Positions 1-6,663 of a stretch of DNA of 8,143 nucleotides are shown here, one piece after another. Every line of letters starts with the position of its first letter. Position 1 is the first letter of the stretch. The translations under genes and the position numbers were made by a program. The DNA is from Bacillota bacterium (GTDB taxonomy: Bacteria > Bacillota > Limnochordia > Darwinibacteriales > Darwinibacteriaceae), in NCBI GenBank assembly GCA_012799115.1, contig JAAZLY010000012.1, positions 1 through 8,143 of the forward strand, in the 5' to 3' direction. Under the pieces are notes generated by a model, which did no database searches, was not told the DNA's origin, and saw only the letters and a list, made by a program, of their open reading frames with translations.

Positions 1-2267
1 ACTTGGACAAGAACAAGAAGCACAACATCGAAATCATTGTGGATCGCATTAGCGTTCGTCCAGACCTTGCGGGGCGTCTCAGCGACTCCGTACAGATGGC
101 CCTCAAGCATGGCGACGGTATTGTCTTTGTCGACGTTGTTGGCGGCGAGGAACTTATGTTTAGCAGTAAGTTCTCCTGCATTGATTGCGGGATTTCCATG
201 GAGGAATTGGCTCCTCGCATGTTCTCCTTCAATAGTCCTTTCGGAGCTTGTCCTAGCTGCGAAGGTCTCGGTTCCAAGCAGGAGATTGATCCTGATTTAC
301 TCGTCGATCCGGATCTCTCTATTGAAGAAGGGGGACTGGTCCCCTGGCACAATAGTAAGAGCAAGTGGAGAAATACCATTTTACAGAGTGTTAGCGAGAA
401 ATATGGGATTGATCAAAACGTGCCCTTGCGGGAGTTGACCGGTGATCAGCTGAACATCCTTTTATATGGGCTCGGCGATGAAATGGTGAGTTTTTATTAT
501 ACGAATACTGCGGGGAGGGAGCGTCTCTACGAATCTCCCTTTGAAGGCTTGGTTGCTTTTCTCAAGCGTCGCTATCAAGAAAGCGGCTCGGACTGGGTAC
601 GGCAGGATGTGGAGCAATATATGAGCATCACTACCTGTAATGCTTGCCAGGGACGCCGTTTGCGTCCGGAGGTCTTAGGGGTCACTGTGGGCGGAAAGAA
701 TATCATGGAGGTAACGGATTTTTCGATTCGGGAATGCCTCGACTATTTCACTTCGCTGGAGCTGACGGAGCGGGAAAATATGATTGCCAGGCAAATTGTG
801 AAGGAGATCAAGGAACGACTCTCCTTTTTGGTCAATGTGGGTCTGGATTACTTGGCTCTAAGTCGCGCCGCCGCCACGTTGTCAGGTGGGGAAGCACAGC
901 GAATTCGTTTGGCAACGCAGGTGGGTTCTAGACTAACGGGTGTCTTGTACATCCTGGACGAGCCTAGCATAGGTCTTCATCAGCGGGATAATGCCAAGCT
1001 TCTAGAGTCCCTCAAGGAGTTGCGTGACTTAGGAAACACTCTGATTGTCGTGGAGCATGACGAAGATACCATGGCCACAGCAGATTGGATTATTGACATG
1101 GGTCCTGGAGCAGGTATCCATGGTGGAAGAGTTGTGGCCGAAGGAAACTGGGATGACATTTGCGCGGTACCAGAGTCCATCACCGGGCAATACCTTAAGG
1201 GCGAAAAGGCAATTCGGGTTCCTAGAAAGAGGCGTAAGCCTAATGGTAATTGGCTGACGATTCGCGGTGCCAGGGAACACAACTTAAAGAACCTGGATGT
1301 TAGCATACCTCTAGGAGTCTTTGTTGCAGTCACGGGGGTTTCGGGTTCGGGGAAGAGTACCTTGATTAATGACATCCTCTATCGGAAACTGAGTCAAGTG
1401 ATGCACCGAGCCCGCACGAAACCTGGAGAACATGATGCAATTGAAGGTTTGGAGTTTATCGATAAGGTGATCGAAATCGACCAAACACCCATTGGCCGGA
1501 CACCTAGATCGAACCCTGCTACCTATACCGGTGCCTTTGATGCGATTAGGGATCTATTTGCCATGACCAATGAGGCGAAGGTGCGTGGATACAGCAAGGG
1601 GCGTTTTAGCTTTAACGTCAAGGGTGGTCGTTGTGAGGCATGTCGCGGTGAGGGCATCCTAAAGATCGAAATGCACTTCCTACCAGATGTCTATGTACCC
1701 TGTGAGGTCTGTAAGGGTAAACGTTATGGTAGGGAGACCTTGGATGTCAAGTATAAAGGAAAGTCCATCGCAGATGTCCTTGACATGCAGGTAGATGAAG
1801 CAGTTGACTTCTTCAAAAATGTACCGAAGATCCACAGGCGTATGGAAACGCTCTATGACGTTGGTTTGGGGTACATCAAACTTGGACAACCAGCCACAGA
1901 GCTTTCAGGCGGGGAAGCCCAGAGGGTGAAGCTGGCCACAGAGCTAAGCCGCAGGAGTAATGGAAAAACCCTCTATCTTTTGGATGAGCCTACAACGGGA
2001 CTTCACTTTGAAGATATTCGAAGATTGCTCACTGTCCTAGAGCGTTTGGTTGATGCTGGTGATACCGTGCTCGTCATTGAGCACAATCTTGATGTGATTA
2101 AAACTGCAGATTATGTGATTGATCTCGGACCAGAGGGCGGAGAAGCTGGCGGAACGATCGTCGCCCAGGGCACGCCAGAAGAGGTCGCCCAGGTGCCAGA
2201 GTCCTACACCGGTCAGTTCCTCCAAAAGGTGCTGAATGATCAACGGATAGTCGTATCTAAGGAGTGA
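1..2267 (+). CDS. uvrA: UvrABC excinuclease ATPase subunit UvrA (5'-truncated by window edge)
   Basis: UvrA is the damage-sensing ABC-type ATPase of nucleotide excision repair; it loads UvrB at lesions in the cytoplasm. The reading frame is open from the window edge, and the TTG at position 3 is an internal Leu codon, not a start: the visible 754 residues begin about 190 residues into the usual ~940-residue protein, so the first Walker A is missing. Counting from that Leu, I see a zinc module with C59/C62 and C83/C86, a further CNAC pair at 212-215, the first ABC signature LSGGEAQR (293-300) with Walker B LYILDEP (315-321), the second Walker A GVSGSGKST (445-453), the second zinc finger C544/C547/C567/C570, and the second signature (634-641) with Walker B LYLLDEP (657-663). 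All second-domain ATPase and zinc residues are intact. uvrC follows directly, so the two are probably co-transcribed; uvrB is commonly just upstream in related genomes but lies outside the window. Confidence 0.97.
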   Translation, partial: LDKNKKHNIEIIVDRISVRPDLAGRLSDSVQMALKHGDGIVFVDVVGGEELMFSSKFSCIDCGISMEELAPRMFSFNSPFGACPSCEGLGSKQEIDPDLLVDPDLSIEEGGLVPWHNSKSKWRNTILQSVSEKYGIDQNVPLRELTGDQLNILLYGLGDEMVSFYYTNTAGRERLYESPFEGLVAFLKRRYQESGSDWVRQDVEQYMSITTCNACQGRRLRPEVLGVTVGGKNIMEVTDFSIRECLDYFTSLELTERENMIARQIVKEIKERLSFLVNVGLDYLALSRAAATLSGGEAQRIRLATQVGSRLTGVLYILDEPSIGLHQRDNAKLLESLKELRDLGNTLIVVEHDEDTMATADWIIDMGPGAGIHGGRVVAEGNWDDICAVPESITGQYLKGEKAIRVPRKRRKPNGNWLTIRGAREHNLKNLDVSIPLGVFVAVTGVSGSGKSTLINDILYRKLSQVMHRARTKPGEHDAIEGLEFIDKVIEIDQTPIGRTPRSNPATYTGAFDAIRDLFAMTNEAKVRGYSKGRFSFNVKGGRCEACRGEGILKIEMHFLPDVYVPCEVCKGKRYGRETLDVKYKGKSIADVLDMQVDEAVDFFKNVPKIHRRMETLYDVGLGYIKLGQPATELSGGEAQRVKLATELSRRSNGKTLYLLDEPTTGLHFEDIRRLLTVLERLVDAGDTVLVIEHNLDVIKTADYVIDLGPEGGEAGGTIVAQGTPEEVAQVPESYTGQFLQKVLNDQRIVVSKE
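2259..2264 (+). promoter_or_regulatory. Shine-Dalgarno AAGGAG that sets the uvrC start
   Basis: AAGGAG lies inside the last codons of uvrA and ends 8 bases before the ATG at 2273. A GTG at 2264 overlaps the uvrA stop (GTGA), but it would use the last base of this ribosome site as its own first base, so it has no usable site at normal spacing. The ATG at 2273 is therefore preferred. Ribosomes ending uvrA would sit on this site, which suggests translational coupling. Confidence 0.75.
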
Positions 2268-2272
2268 AGTTC

Positions 2273-4111
2273 ATGGATCTCCAGCACAAGTTAGCCACCT
2301 TGCCACAAGTGCCAGGCGTCTACCTCATGCTCAATGAGGCTGGAGAAGTCATCTATGTGGGTAAGGCGATTAACCTTCGTAACCGAGTGCGATCGTACTT
2401 TCAAAAGTCTGCCAACCATCCCCTGAAGGTACGGGTACTTGTGGAGAATATTGCAGATTTAGAGTATATTGTGACAGATTCAGAGCTGGAAGCGCTCATT
2501 TTGGAGAATAACCTGATCAAGAAACACAATCCCCGGTACAATGTGCGCTTGAAGGATGACAAAACCTATCCCTATATCAAGGTGACAGTCCAGGAGACCT
2601 TCCCCCGAGTTCTGATGGTTCGCAAGCGTCTGAAGGACGGTGCCCGCTATTTTGGTCCATACACTGATGTAACCGTAGTCAAGAAGACTCTGTCTTTCTT
2701 GCGTACCCTCTTTCCCCTGCGTACGTGTAACAAGGTGATTGAAGAGGGTGGGCAGGACCGCCCTTGCCTCAACTTCCACATTGGTCGTTGCCTTGCCCCT
2801 TGTGCAGGCTTGATCAGTAAGGAAAAGTATGGGGAAATGATCGAAGAGGTAATCATGTTCCTGGAGGGCCGAATCGATCGCCTCATACCGGACTTGACCC
2901 GAAAGATGCAGGAGGCTGCCTCCCAGTTAGAGTATGAGAAGGCAGCTCGTTTTCGTAACCAGATTCGGGGTCTCGAAACCCTGCAGGAAAGACAGAAGAT
3001 CGTGGTGGAGAAGGCGGAAGACCAAGACTATATAGGCTATGCCCGCCATGGTGAACTAGCTTGTGTGCAAGTGTTTTTCGTACGAGGAGGCAAACTCGTA
3101 GGACGGGATCATTTCATGTTAGAGTGTTCCGCCGACGAGGAAGGATCAGAGATCTTGCGTGCCTTTCTCCAGCAGTATTATGAAGATGCTTCCTACATTC
3201 CCCGGGAAGTGCTCACACCAGTGCCCCTTGGGGAGTCAGAGGTCTTAGAGAACTGGTTGGCAAGTCTCAAGGGTCAAAGGGTGTATCTGCGAACTCCCCA
3301 GAGGGGGGCCAAGAAGCAACTCTTGGATCTAGTGATGAAAAATGCCCAGGTGGGTTTAGACGAAACCCGAAGTCGTACCAGCTTTAAGCAACGAGCAATG
3401 GAGCGTGCCCTGCAAGACTTGCAGGAACTTGTTGGTCTAGCGGAACCGCCTGAGCGCATAGAGGCCTTCGATATTTCCAACTTACAGGGCACCAATGTGG
3501 TGGCCTCGTTGGTTGTTTGGGAAAATGGCGACTTTAAAAGCTCCGACTATCGTCGTTTCCGCATTCGGAGTGTAGAGGGCGCCCCCAATGATTATGCTGC
3601 TATGGGTGAAGCCGTGTCGCGCCGCTTTAAACGTGGATTAGAGGAACAAAAAGAAAAAACCGGAGAGCAGAAGTTCTCTGCCTTTCCTGATTTAGTGCTG
3701 ATCGACGGAGGCAAGGGACAGCTTGGCGTGGCCCTTGGGGTCCGAGATGAACTGGGGCTGATTATCCCCTTTGTGTCTCTCGCTGAGAAGAGAGAGGAGA
3801 TTTATCTAGAAGGGCAATCGCAGCCGGTGATTTGGCCGGATGATTCTCCGGGGCTTCTCTTGTTAAGGAAGATCAGGGATGAGGCGCATCGCTTTGCACT
3901 CACCTATCATCGCAACTTGCGGGGCAAGGCGACGCGGGGTTCGGTTCTAGATGAGATTCCTGGTATTGGGCCAAAGAGGAAAAAGGCTCTGATCAGGCAT
4001 TTTGGGAGTATCAAGGCTATTCGCTCTGCTACTTGTGAAGAGTTGGCAGAGGTTTCTGGAATCAATGAGAAACTGGCTGCTGAAATCTACCAGTACATGC
4101 AAAAGAGCTAG
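2273..4111 (+). CDS. uvrC: UvrABC excinuclease nuclease subunit UvrC
   Basis: UvrC makes both incisions, 3' and 5' of the lesion, once UvrB is loaded. With the ATG at 2273 it is 612 residues, the normal family length. Domains in order: GIY-YIG nuclease (GVY 15-17, YVG 28-30, with the catalytic-type Glu at 78 in the LENNLIKKHNPRYN block); a cysteine set C152, C165, C173, C177, matching the spacing of the iron-sulfur cluster ligands reported for E. coli UvrC; the UVR motif that contacts UvrB (about 203-237); the RNase H-like 5' nuclease domain with DIS (D400), DGGKGQ (D478) and AHRFA (H539); and tandem helix-hairpin-helix motifs at the C-terminus (PGIGPKRKKAL near 563-573 and the following VSGINEKLA). 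It looks complete and functional. It sits 5 bases after the uvrA stop and very likely shares its transcript. An intrinsic terminator overlaps its stop codon. Confidence 0.98.
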   Translation: MDLQHKLATLPQVPGVYLMLNEAGEVIYVGKAINLRNRVRSYFQKSANHPLKVRVLVENIADLEYIVTDSELEALILENNLIKKHNPRYNVRLKDDKTYPYIKVTVQETFPRVLMVRKRLKDGARYFGPYTDVTVVKKTLSFLRTLFPLRTCNKVIEEGGQDRPCLNFHIGRCLAPCAGLISKEKYGEMIEEVIMFLEGRIDRLIPDLTRKMQEAASQLEYEKAARFRNQIRGLETLQERQKIVVEKAEDQDYIGYARHGELACVQVFFVRGGKLVGRDHFMLECSADEEGSEILRAFLQQYYEDASYIPREVLTPVPLGESEVLENWLASLKGQRVYLRTPQRGAKKQLLDLVMKNAQVGLDETRSRTSFKQRAMERALQDLQELVGLAEPPERIEAFDISNLQGTNVVASLVVWENGDFKSSDYRRFRIRSVEGAPNDYAAMGEAVSRRFKRGLEEQKEKTGEQKFSAFPDLVLIDGGKGQLGVALGVRDELGLIIPFVSLAEKREEIYLEGQSQPVIWPDDSPGLLLLRKIRDEAHRFALTYHRNLRGKATRGSVLDEIPGIGPKRKKALIRHFGSIKAIRSATCEELAEVSGINEKLAAEIYQYMQKS

Positions 4112-4128
4112 CACGCCTAGCTCTTTTT
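4101..4128 (+). terminator. Intrinsic terminator overlapping the uvrC stop codon
   Basis: The arm AAAAGAGCTAG (4101-4111) pairs perfectly over 11 bp with CTAGCTCTTTT (4117-4127), with loop CACGC and a T-run at 4124-4128. The left arm contains the last uvrC codons and its TAG stop. It should end the uvrA-uvrC transcript, so the next gene needs read-through or its own promoter. Confidence 0.85.
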
Positions 4129-4145
4129 GGACTATAGAGTTGATG

Positions 4146-4151
4146 AAAGGG
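4146..4151 (+). promoter_or_regulatory. Ribosome binding site AAAGGG for the radical SAM gene
   Basis: AAAGGG ends 9 bases before the ATG at 4161. The in-frame ATG at 4143 lies upstream of this site and has no purine-rich sequence at good spacing; a third ATG at 4167 would leave a 14-residue stretch before MNIYRGC. The 4161 start is the best supported, though 4143 and 4167 remain possible. Confidence 0.5.
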
Positions 4152-4160
4152 TCGAATCGG

Positions 4161-5033
4161 ATGCACATGGTAGAAGCGAAGGGCATTCTCTCAGCGAAAA
4201 ATGGTATGAATATCTACCGTGGTTGTACCCATGGCTGTATCTATTGCGATTCGCGCAGTAAGTGCTATCAGATGAAGCACGATTTTGAGGATGTACAGGT
4301 GAAGAACAACGCTCCCCAACTCTTAGAATCAGCTCTGAGGAGCAAGCGGAAGAAATGCATGATCGGAACGGGTGCCATGAGCGATCCCTACATCCACATA
4401 GAGGAAGAGCTCCAGCTGACGCGAACCTGCTTGAGTCTCATTGCGGATTATGGTTTCGGCTTAGCTATTCAGACTAAGTCCTCTCGTATTCTCAGGGATT
4501 TGGATCTGCTCTTGGCCATTCACAAACAGGCAAAATGCGTGGTCCAGATGACTCTCACCACCTATGATGAGGACCTTTGCAGAGTATTGGAACCAGATGT
4601 GAGTACGACCAGGGAGCGTTTTGAGGTTCTAAAGATACTCCGGGATCACGGAATCCCTACGATTGTCTGGTTGTCTCCGATTCTCCCCCTAATCAATGAT
4701 ACGGATGAAAACCTCAGAGGTCTCATGGACTATTGTATCGAGGCGAAGGTGAAGGGGATCATTTGTTTTGGTATGGGGCTCACCCTGCGTGATGGCAACA
4801 GGGAGTACTTCTATGGGAAGCTCGATGAGCACTTCCCAAAGATGAAGGAGAAGTACATAGCCAGATACGGGGATTTATACTATGTGGCGAGTCCCCGGAG
4901 CGAAAGACTCATGGCCATCTTCCAAGATCTCTGCCGACGTTACAAGATCATGCATAGCGTCAAGGATTGTTTTGAGTACTTCCAGGCATTTGAAGACCGA
5001 GGTCCTAGGCAGATGTCTTTGCCTCTAGCGTAA
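4161..5033 (+). CDS. SPL-family (SplB/COG1533-like) radical SAM protein
   Basis: With the 4161 start this is a 290-residue cytoplasmic radical SAM enzyme. The [4Fe-4S]-binding motif is C22-x3-C26-x2-C29 in the context NIYRGCTHGCIYCDSRS, typical of the short SplB-like group. IGTGAMSDPY (68-77), followed by an E-rich stretch and LTR, is a second hallmark of the group. The characterised relative, spore photoproduct lyase, uses a 5'-deoxyadenosyl radical to reverse a thymine dimer in spore DNA. This protein is shorter and belongs with relatives of unknown substrate, so I do not assign a reaction. Other cysteines that could serve a radical-transfer role are C66, C90, C126 and C140. The tail RQMSLPLA (283-290) resembles a sliding-clamp-binding peptide. 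The gene follows uvrC but is separated from it by a terminator. The family call is secure; the substrate is unknown. Confidence 0.9.
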   Translation: MHMVEAKGILSAKNGMNIYRGCTHGCIYCDSRSKCYQMKHDFEDVQVKNNAPQLLESALRSKRKKCMIGTGAMSDPYIHIEEELQLTRTCLSLIADYGFGLAIQTKSSRILRDLDLLLAIHKQAKCVVQMTLTTYDEDLCRVLEPDVSTTRERFEVLKILRDHGIPTIVWLSPILPLINDTDENLRGLMDYCIEAKVKGIICFGMGLTLRDGNREYFYGKLDEHFPKMKEKYIARYGDLYYVASPRSERLMAIFQDLCRRYKIMHSVKDCFEYFQAFEDRGPRQMSLPLA

Positions 5034-5038
5034 GGAAA

Positions 5039-5072
5039 AGCCCTCGCACGCCATGCGAGGGCTCGTGTTTTT
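5039..5072. terminator. Terminator hairpin between convergent genes, possibly bidirectional
   Basis: AGCCCTCGCA (5039-5048) pairs perfectly with TGCGAGGGCT (5054-5063) around the loop CGCCA. On the plus strand a run of five T's begins four bases after the stem (5068-5072). On the minus strand the hairpin is followed by TTTTCCTT (5039 down to 5032), so it could also end the minus-strand barrel gene that stops at 5086. The plus direction is clear; bidirectional use is inferred. Confidence 0.75.
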
Positions 5073-5085
5073 CTTCTCGACACTG

Positions 5086-5805
5086 CTAGAAACGGCGTGT
5101 TACACCCAGATTAACACTAGTTGAGGAGCTCTTTGTCTCCCCGTTCGGCAGTCCATCGCGGGAGAATGAAGGCACGGAGTAGGTATTACCCAACACACTT
5201 AGGTGGGCCCCAAGTTCTTCTGAGAAGTCGTACATGACTTCTAGCCTGTAGATAAAGGCGTTGCCGGAGTCGATGTTTGCCTCTGTATTCGTATTGTACG
5301 TATGAGACCACCTAGTCCAAGGATTCGCTGCGATCATGGCAGTTGTCTTGAACTCCTCAGAGACATCGATGTTGACCACGACTTGCCCTGCAAATCCATG
5401 ACCTAATAGGTTGTGGCGTTCACCATCGTCAACTTGGGGAGTTTCAAAACGAGTGGAGACCAACTGGTAGCCAAGTCCCCCATATACGGTAAGTACATCT
5501 TCTTCGAGAAAACGGTAACTTACACCCACATGGCCAAGATGCCGACTGGTATCAAAATCTTTGAGCCCTAGACTCGTCTGATACAGAGCCGTAAACAGTA
5601 AATCGTTGTGGTCGTACTTGGCCGAAAGACCGGTTGACCATTCTGTGTTGGTGACACCCTTTTGGCCAAGGACTTGGGAGTAATTCGTCCTCCCGTAGCC
5701 CAGATGCACTCCTGCAACAAGTTCGGCGGATGCAACGTGTGGTAGAAGTAGTAAGCAACATAGGACAAGCATTGGCAAAGCTGGTACGAAGAATCGTTTA
5801 AGCAT
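5086..5805 (-). CDS. Secreted outer-membrane beta-barrel-like protein (paralogue of the 5939-6568 gene)
   Basis: I do not recognise a named family. The 239-residue product starts with a signal peptide: basic LKR, a hydrophobic core to about residue 22, and VASA with likely cleavage after A27. The ~212-residue remainder is a series of short alternating polar/hydrophobic segments rich in Gly and aromatics (for example LVAGVHLGYG 29-38, GHVGVSYRFL 91-100, LTVYGGLGYQL 105-115, FIYRLEVMYDF 184-194), joined by polar loops. It ends in VNLGVTRRF, a terminal strand with C-terminal Phe as in BAM-inserted barrels. This suggests a small barrel of roughly 8-10 strands. AAGGAGG on the minus strand (5821-5815) lies 9 bases before the ATG. 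The paired cysteines C16/C17 sit in the signal core and do not form a lipobox. It is divergent from, and homologous to, the gene at 5939. The role could be porin, adhesin or structural; the sequence does not decide. Confidence 0.8.
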   Translation of the reverse strand: MLKRFFVPALPMLVLCCLLLLPHVASAELVAGVHLGYGRTNYSQVLGQKGVTNTEWSTGLSAKYDHNDLLFTALYQTSLGLKDFDTSRHLGHVGVSYRFLEEDVLTVYGGLGYQLVSTRFETPQVDDGERHNLLGHGFAGQVVVNIDVSEEFKTTAMIAANPWTRWSHTYNTNTEANIDSGNAFIYRLEVMYDFSEELGAHLSVLGNTYSVPSFSRDGLPNGETKSSSTSVNLGVTRRF

Positions 5806-5843
5806 ATGGAATCTCCTCCTTGATTGCTTTCAGACACGACTTA

Positions 5844-5869
5844 GTTCGAGATGGAAAGCGCCAAAACCT
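5844..5869 (-). promoter_or_regulatory. Candidate promoter for the minus-strand barrel gene (sigma-H-like)
   Basis: Read on the minus strand, AGGTTTT (5869-5863) is followed after 15 bases by GAAC (5847-5844). The Bacillus sigma-H consensus has AGGAWWW and GAAT 14-15 bases apart, so the spacing fits and each box has one core mismatch. It would start transcription near 5837, about 30 bases before the ATG. The sigma assignment is tentative; the position suits any promoter. Confidence 0.3.
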
Positions 5870-5881
5870 GCTAGTCCAGGA

Positions 5882-5906
5882 AGGTTTTGTAGCGTCTTTC
5901 GAGAAC
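5882..5906 (+). promoter_or_regulatory. Candidate promoter for the plus-strand barrel gene (sigma-H-like)
   Basis: AGGTTTT (5882-5888) and GAAC (5903-5906) are separated by 14 bases and mirror the minus-strand boxes. Transcription would begin near 5914, giving a leader of about 25 bases that contains the ribosome site GGGAGG (5925-5930). The same one-base departures from the sigma-H core boxes apply. No good TTGACA/TATAAT pair was found here. Confidence 0.3.
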
Positions 5907-5924
5907 TAAGCTACAAACCAAATC

Positions 5925-5930
5925 GGGAGG
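5925..5930 (+). promoter_or_regulatory. Ribosome binding site GGGAGG supporting a GTG start
   Basis: GGGAGG ends 8 bases before the GTG at 5939. It supports this non-ATG start, which is also where the signal peptide begins (MKKP). Confidence 0.7.
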
Positions 5931-5938
5931 CAGGAATC

Positions 5939-6568
5939 GTGAAAAAACCAATTTGTTTTCTCGTGGTACTCTGTGTATGTACACTCTTTGTTGCAACAAC
6001 TTTCGTTGCGAATGCGGTGTCTTTTGAGGGTGATGCAAGCTACGTGTTCGGATTAGGTAGATCAAAGAGCCGTGGATTCACCGCACACGGTATGGTTGAA
6101 GTCATGAACGATGTCTTTGTGGACGGTTCTTTTCTTAGTACAAGCACCAAGCCGGCCCCTGATGCAGAAGATGAGAAGAGCTTGAGCAACAGTCTATTTA
6201 GCGTCGGCGGCCTTTACCGCACACTCAATGATCCGGATTTAGCAGGATACGTGGGAGCGGGTTTTGTCAGCCTCACGACCAAAGAAGGAGAGGCGGATGC
6301 TATAGTTGGTCAGGGATTCTACGGTAAGTTTGGGTTTAGGTTCCGACCGATGCCACAGATGTCTATCGTGGCTGAGGTAAGTTATGCCCCAAGATACAAG
6401 GAGAAAGAAGCGGATCGATCCGGTTCGTTGGTAACTGCTCGGGCCACAGTTGCCTATGAGTTGATGGAAGGATTGGGGTTACAAGGGACCATCAAACGTT
6501 ATAAGGCTTCGCTGACACCAGTAGCTAGTGATACTGTAGTTGGCGGAGGCATCACATTCCGGTTCTAG
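5939..6568 (+). CDS. Secreted outer-membrane beta-barrel-like protein (paralogue of the 5086-5805 gene)
   Basis: This 209-residue protein has no recognised family name. The GTG start gives a clear signal peptide: KK, a hydrophobic stretch 5-24, and cleavage likely after ANA (A26). The ~183-residue mature part alternates short strands with turns and loops, for example VGGLYRTL (89-96), GYVGAGFVSL (103-112), GQGFYGKFGFRFR (124-136), MSIVAEVSYAP (141-151) and VTARATVAYEL (165-175). It ends in VVGGGITFRF, a textbook last strand of an outer-membrane barrel with terminal Phe. Ungapped hand alignment to the divergent neighbour finds shared VG--YR-L, Y-G-G, G-GF-G and LG positions in the same order, so the two are paralogues. 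A terminator follows directly, making this a single-gene unit. Confidence 0.8.
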   Translation: MKKPICFLVVLCVCTLFVATTFVANAVSFEGDASYVFGLGRSKSRGFTAHGMVEVMNDVFVDGSFLSTSTKPAPDAEDEKSLSNSLFSVGGLYRTLNDPDLAGYVGAGFVSLTTKEGEADAIVGQGFYGKFGFRFRPMPQMSIVAEVSYAPRYKEKEADRSGSLVTARATVAYELMEGLGLQGTIKRYKASLTPVASDTVVGGGITFRF

Positions 6569-6586
6569 TCTAAACAGGTGGAACGT

Positions 6587-6614
6587 AAGCTCTGGCAAAT
6601 GTCCAGAGCTTTTT
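6587..6614 (+). terminator. Intrinsic terminator after the plus-strand barrel gene
   Basis: AAGCTCTGG (6587-6595) pairs perfectly with CCAGAGCTT (6603-6611) around a 7-base loop, followed by a T-run to 6614. It separates the barrel gene from the downstream DUF4097 gene. Confidence 0.85.
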
Positions 6615-6663
6615 CAATGATACCAGAGGGAATTTTTGCTGTTCAGTTGCCATACTAAAGAAT

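Larger units (their letters stand above)
5840..5910. promoter_or_regulatory. Large imperfect palindrome in the divergent intergenic region (candidate bidirectional control region)
   Basis: The 133-base gap between the two barrel genes (5806-5938) contains nested inverted repeats on nearly the same centre, about 5875. The outer arms are CTTAGTTC (5840-5847) and GAACTAAG (5903-5910); the inner arms are CAAAACCT (5862-5869) and AGGTTTTG (5882-5889). Both pairs are perfect 8-bp matches, with partial pairing between them (GA 5850-5851 with TC 5899-5900). The core 5867-5880 is itself a short dyad (CCTG, six bases, CAGG). Equivalently, the block CTTAGTTC-N13/14-CAAAACCT occurs twice in opposite orientation. 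The centre lies nearly midway between the two start codons, so the element most likely serves both genes as mirrored promoters, a shared operator, or both. Confidence 0.6.

Noticed and set aside
980..1375. 131-codon antisense reading frame inside uvrA
   Set aside because: It is a shadow of conserved UvrA coding sequence, with no ribosome site or recognisable domain.
4133..4138. TATAGA as a -10 box for the radical SAM gene
   Set aside because: No -35-like sequence lies 16-18 bases upstream; that area is the terminator loop and stem of uvrC.
5086..5805. Lipoprotein signal based on C16/C17 in the minus-strand barrel protein
   Set aside because: The cysteines are inside the hydrophobic core without a lipobox (no small residues at -1 and -2), while a good VASA signal peptidase I site follows.
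5568..5837. 89-codon minus-strand reading frame overlapping the barrel gene start
   Set aside because: It lies out of frame over a gene with a good ribosome site, signal peptide and strand pattern; its product is low-complexity and lacks features.
5871..6065. 64-codon minus-strand reading frame spanning the palindrome and the 5' end of the plus-strand barrel gene
   Set aside because: It runs antisense to the signal peptide region, and its product shows no domain or plausible composition.
6648..6656. Extended -10-like TGCCATACT upstream of the DUF4097 gene
   Set aside because: Transcription would start at about 6663, at the edge of the Shine-Dalgarno, leaving almost no leader, and there is no matching -35.
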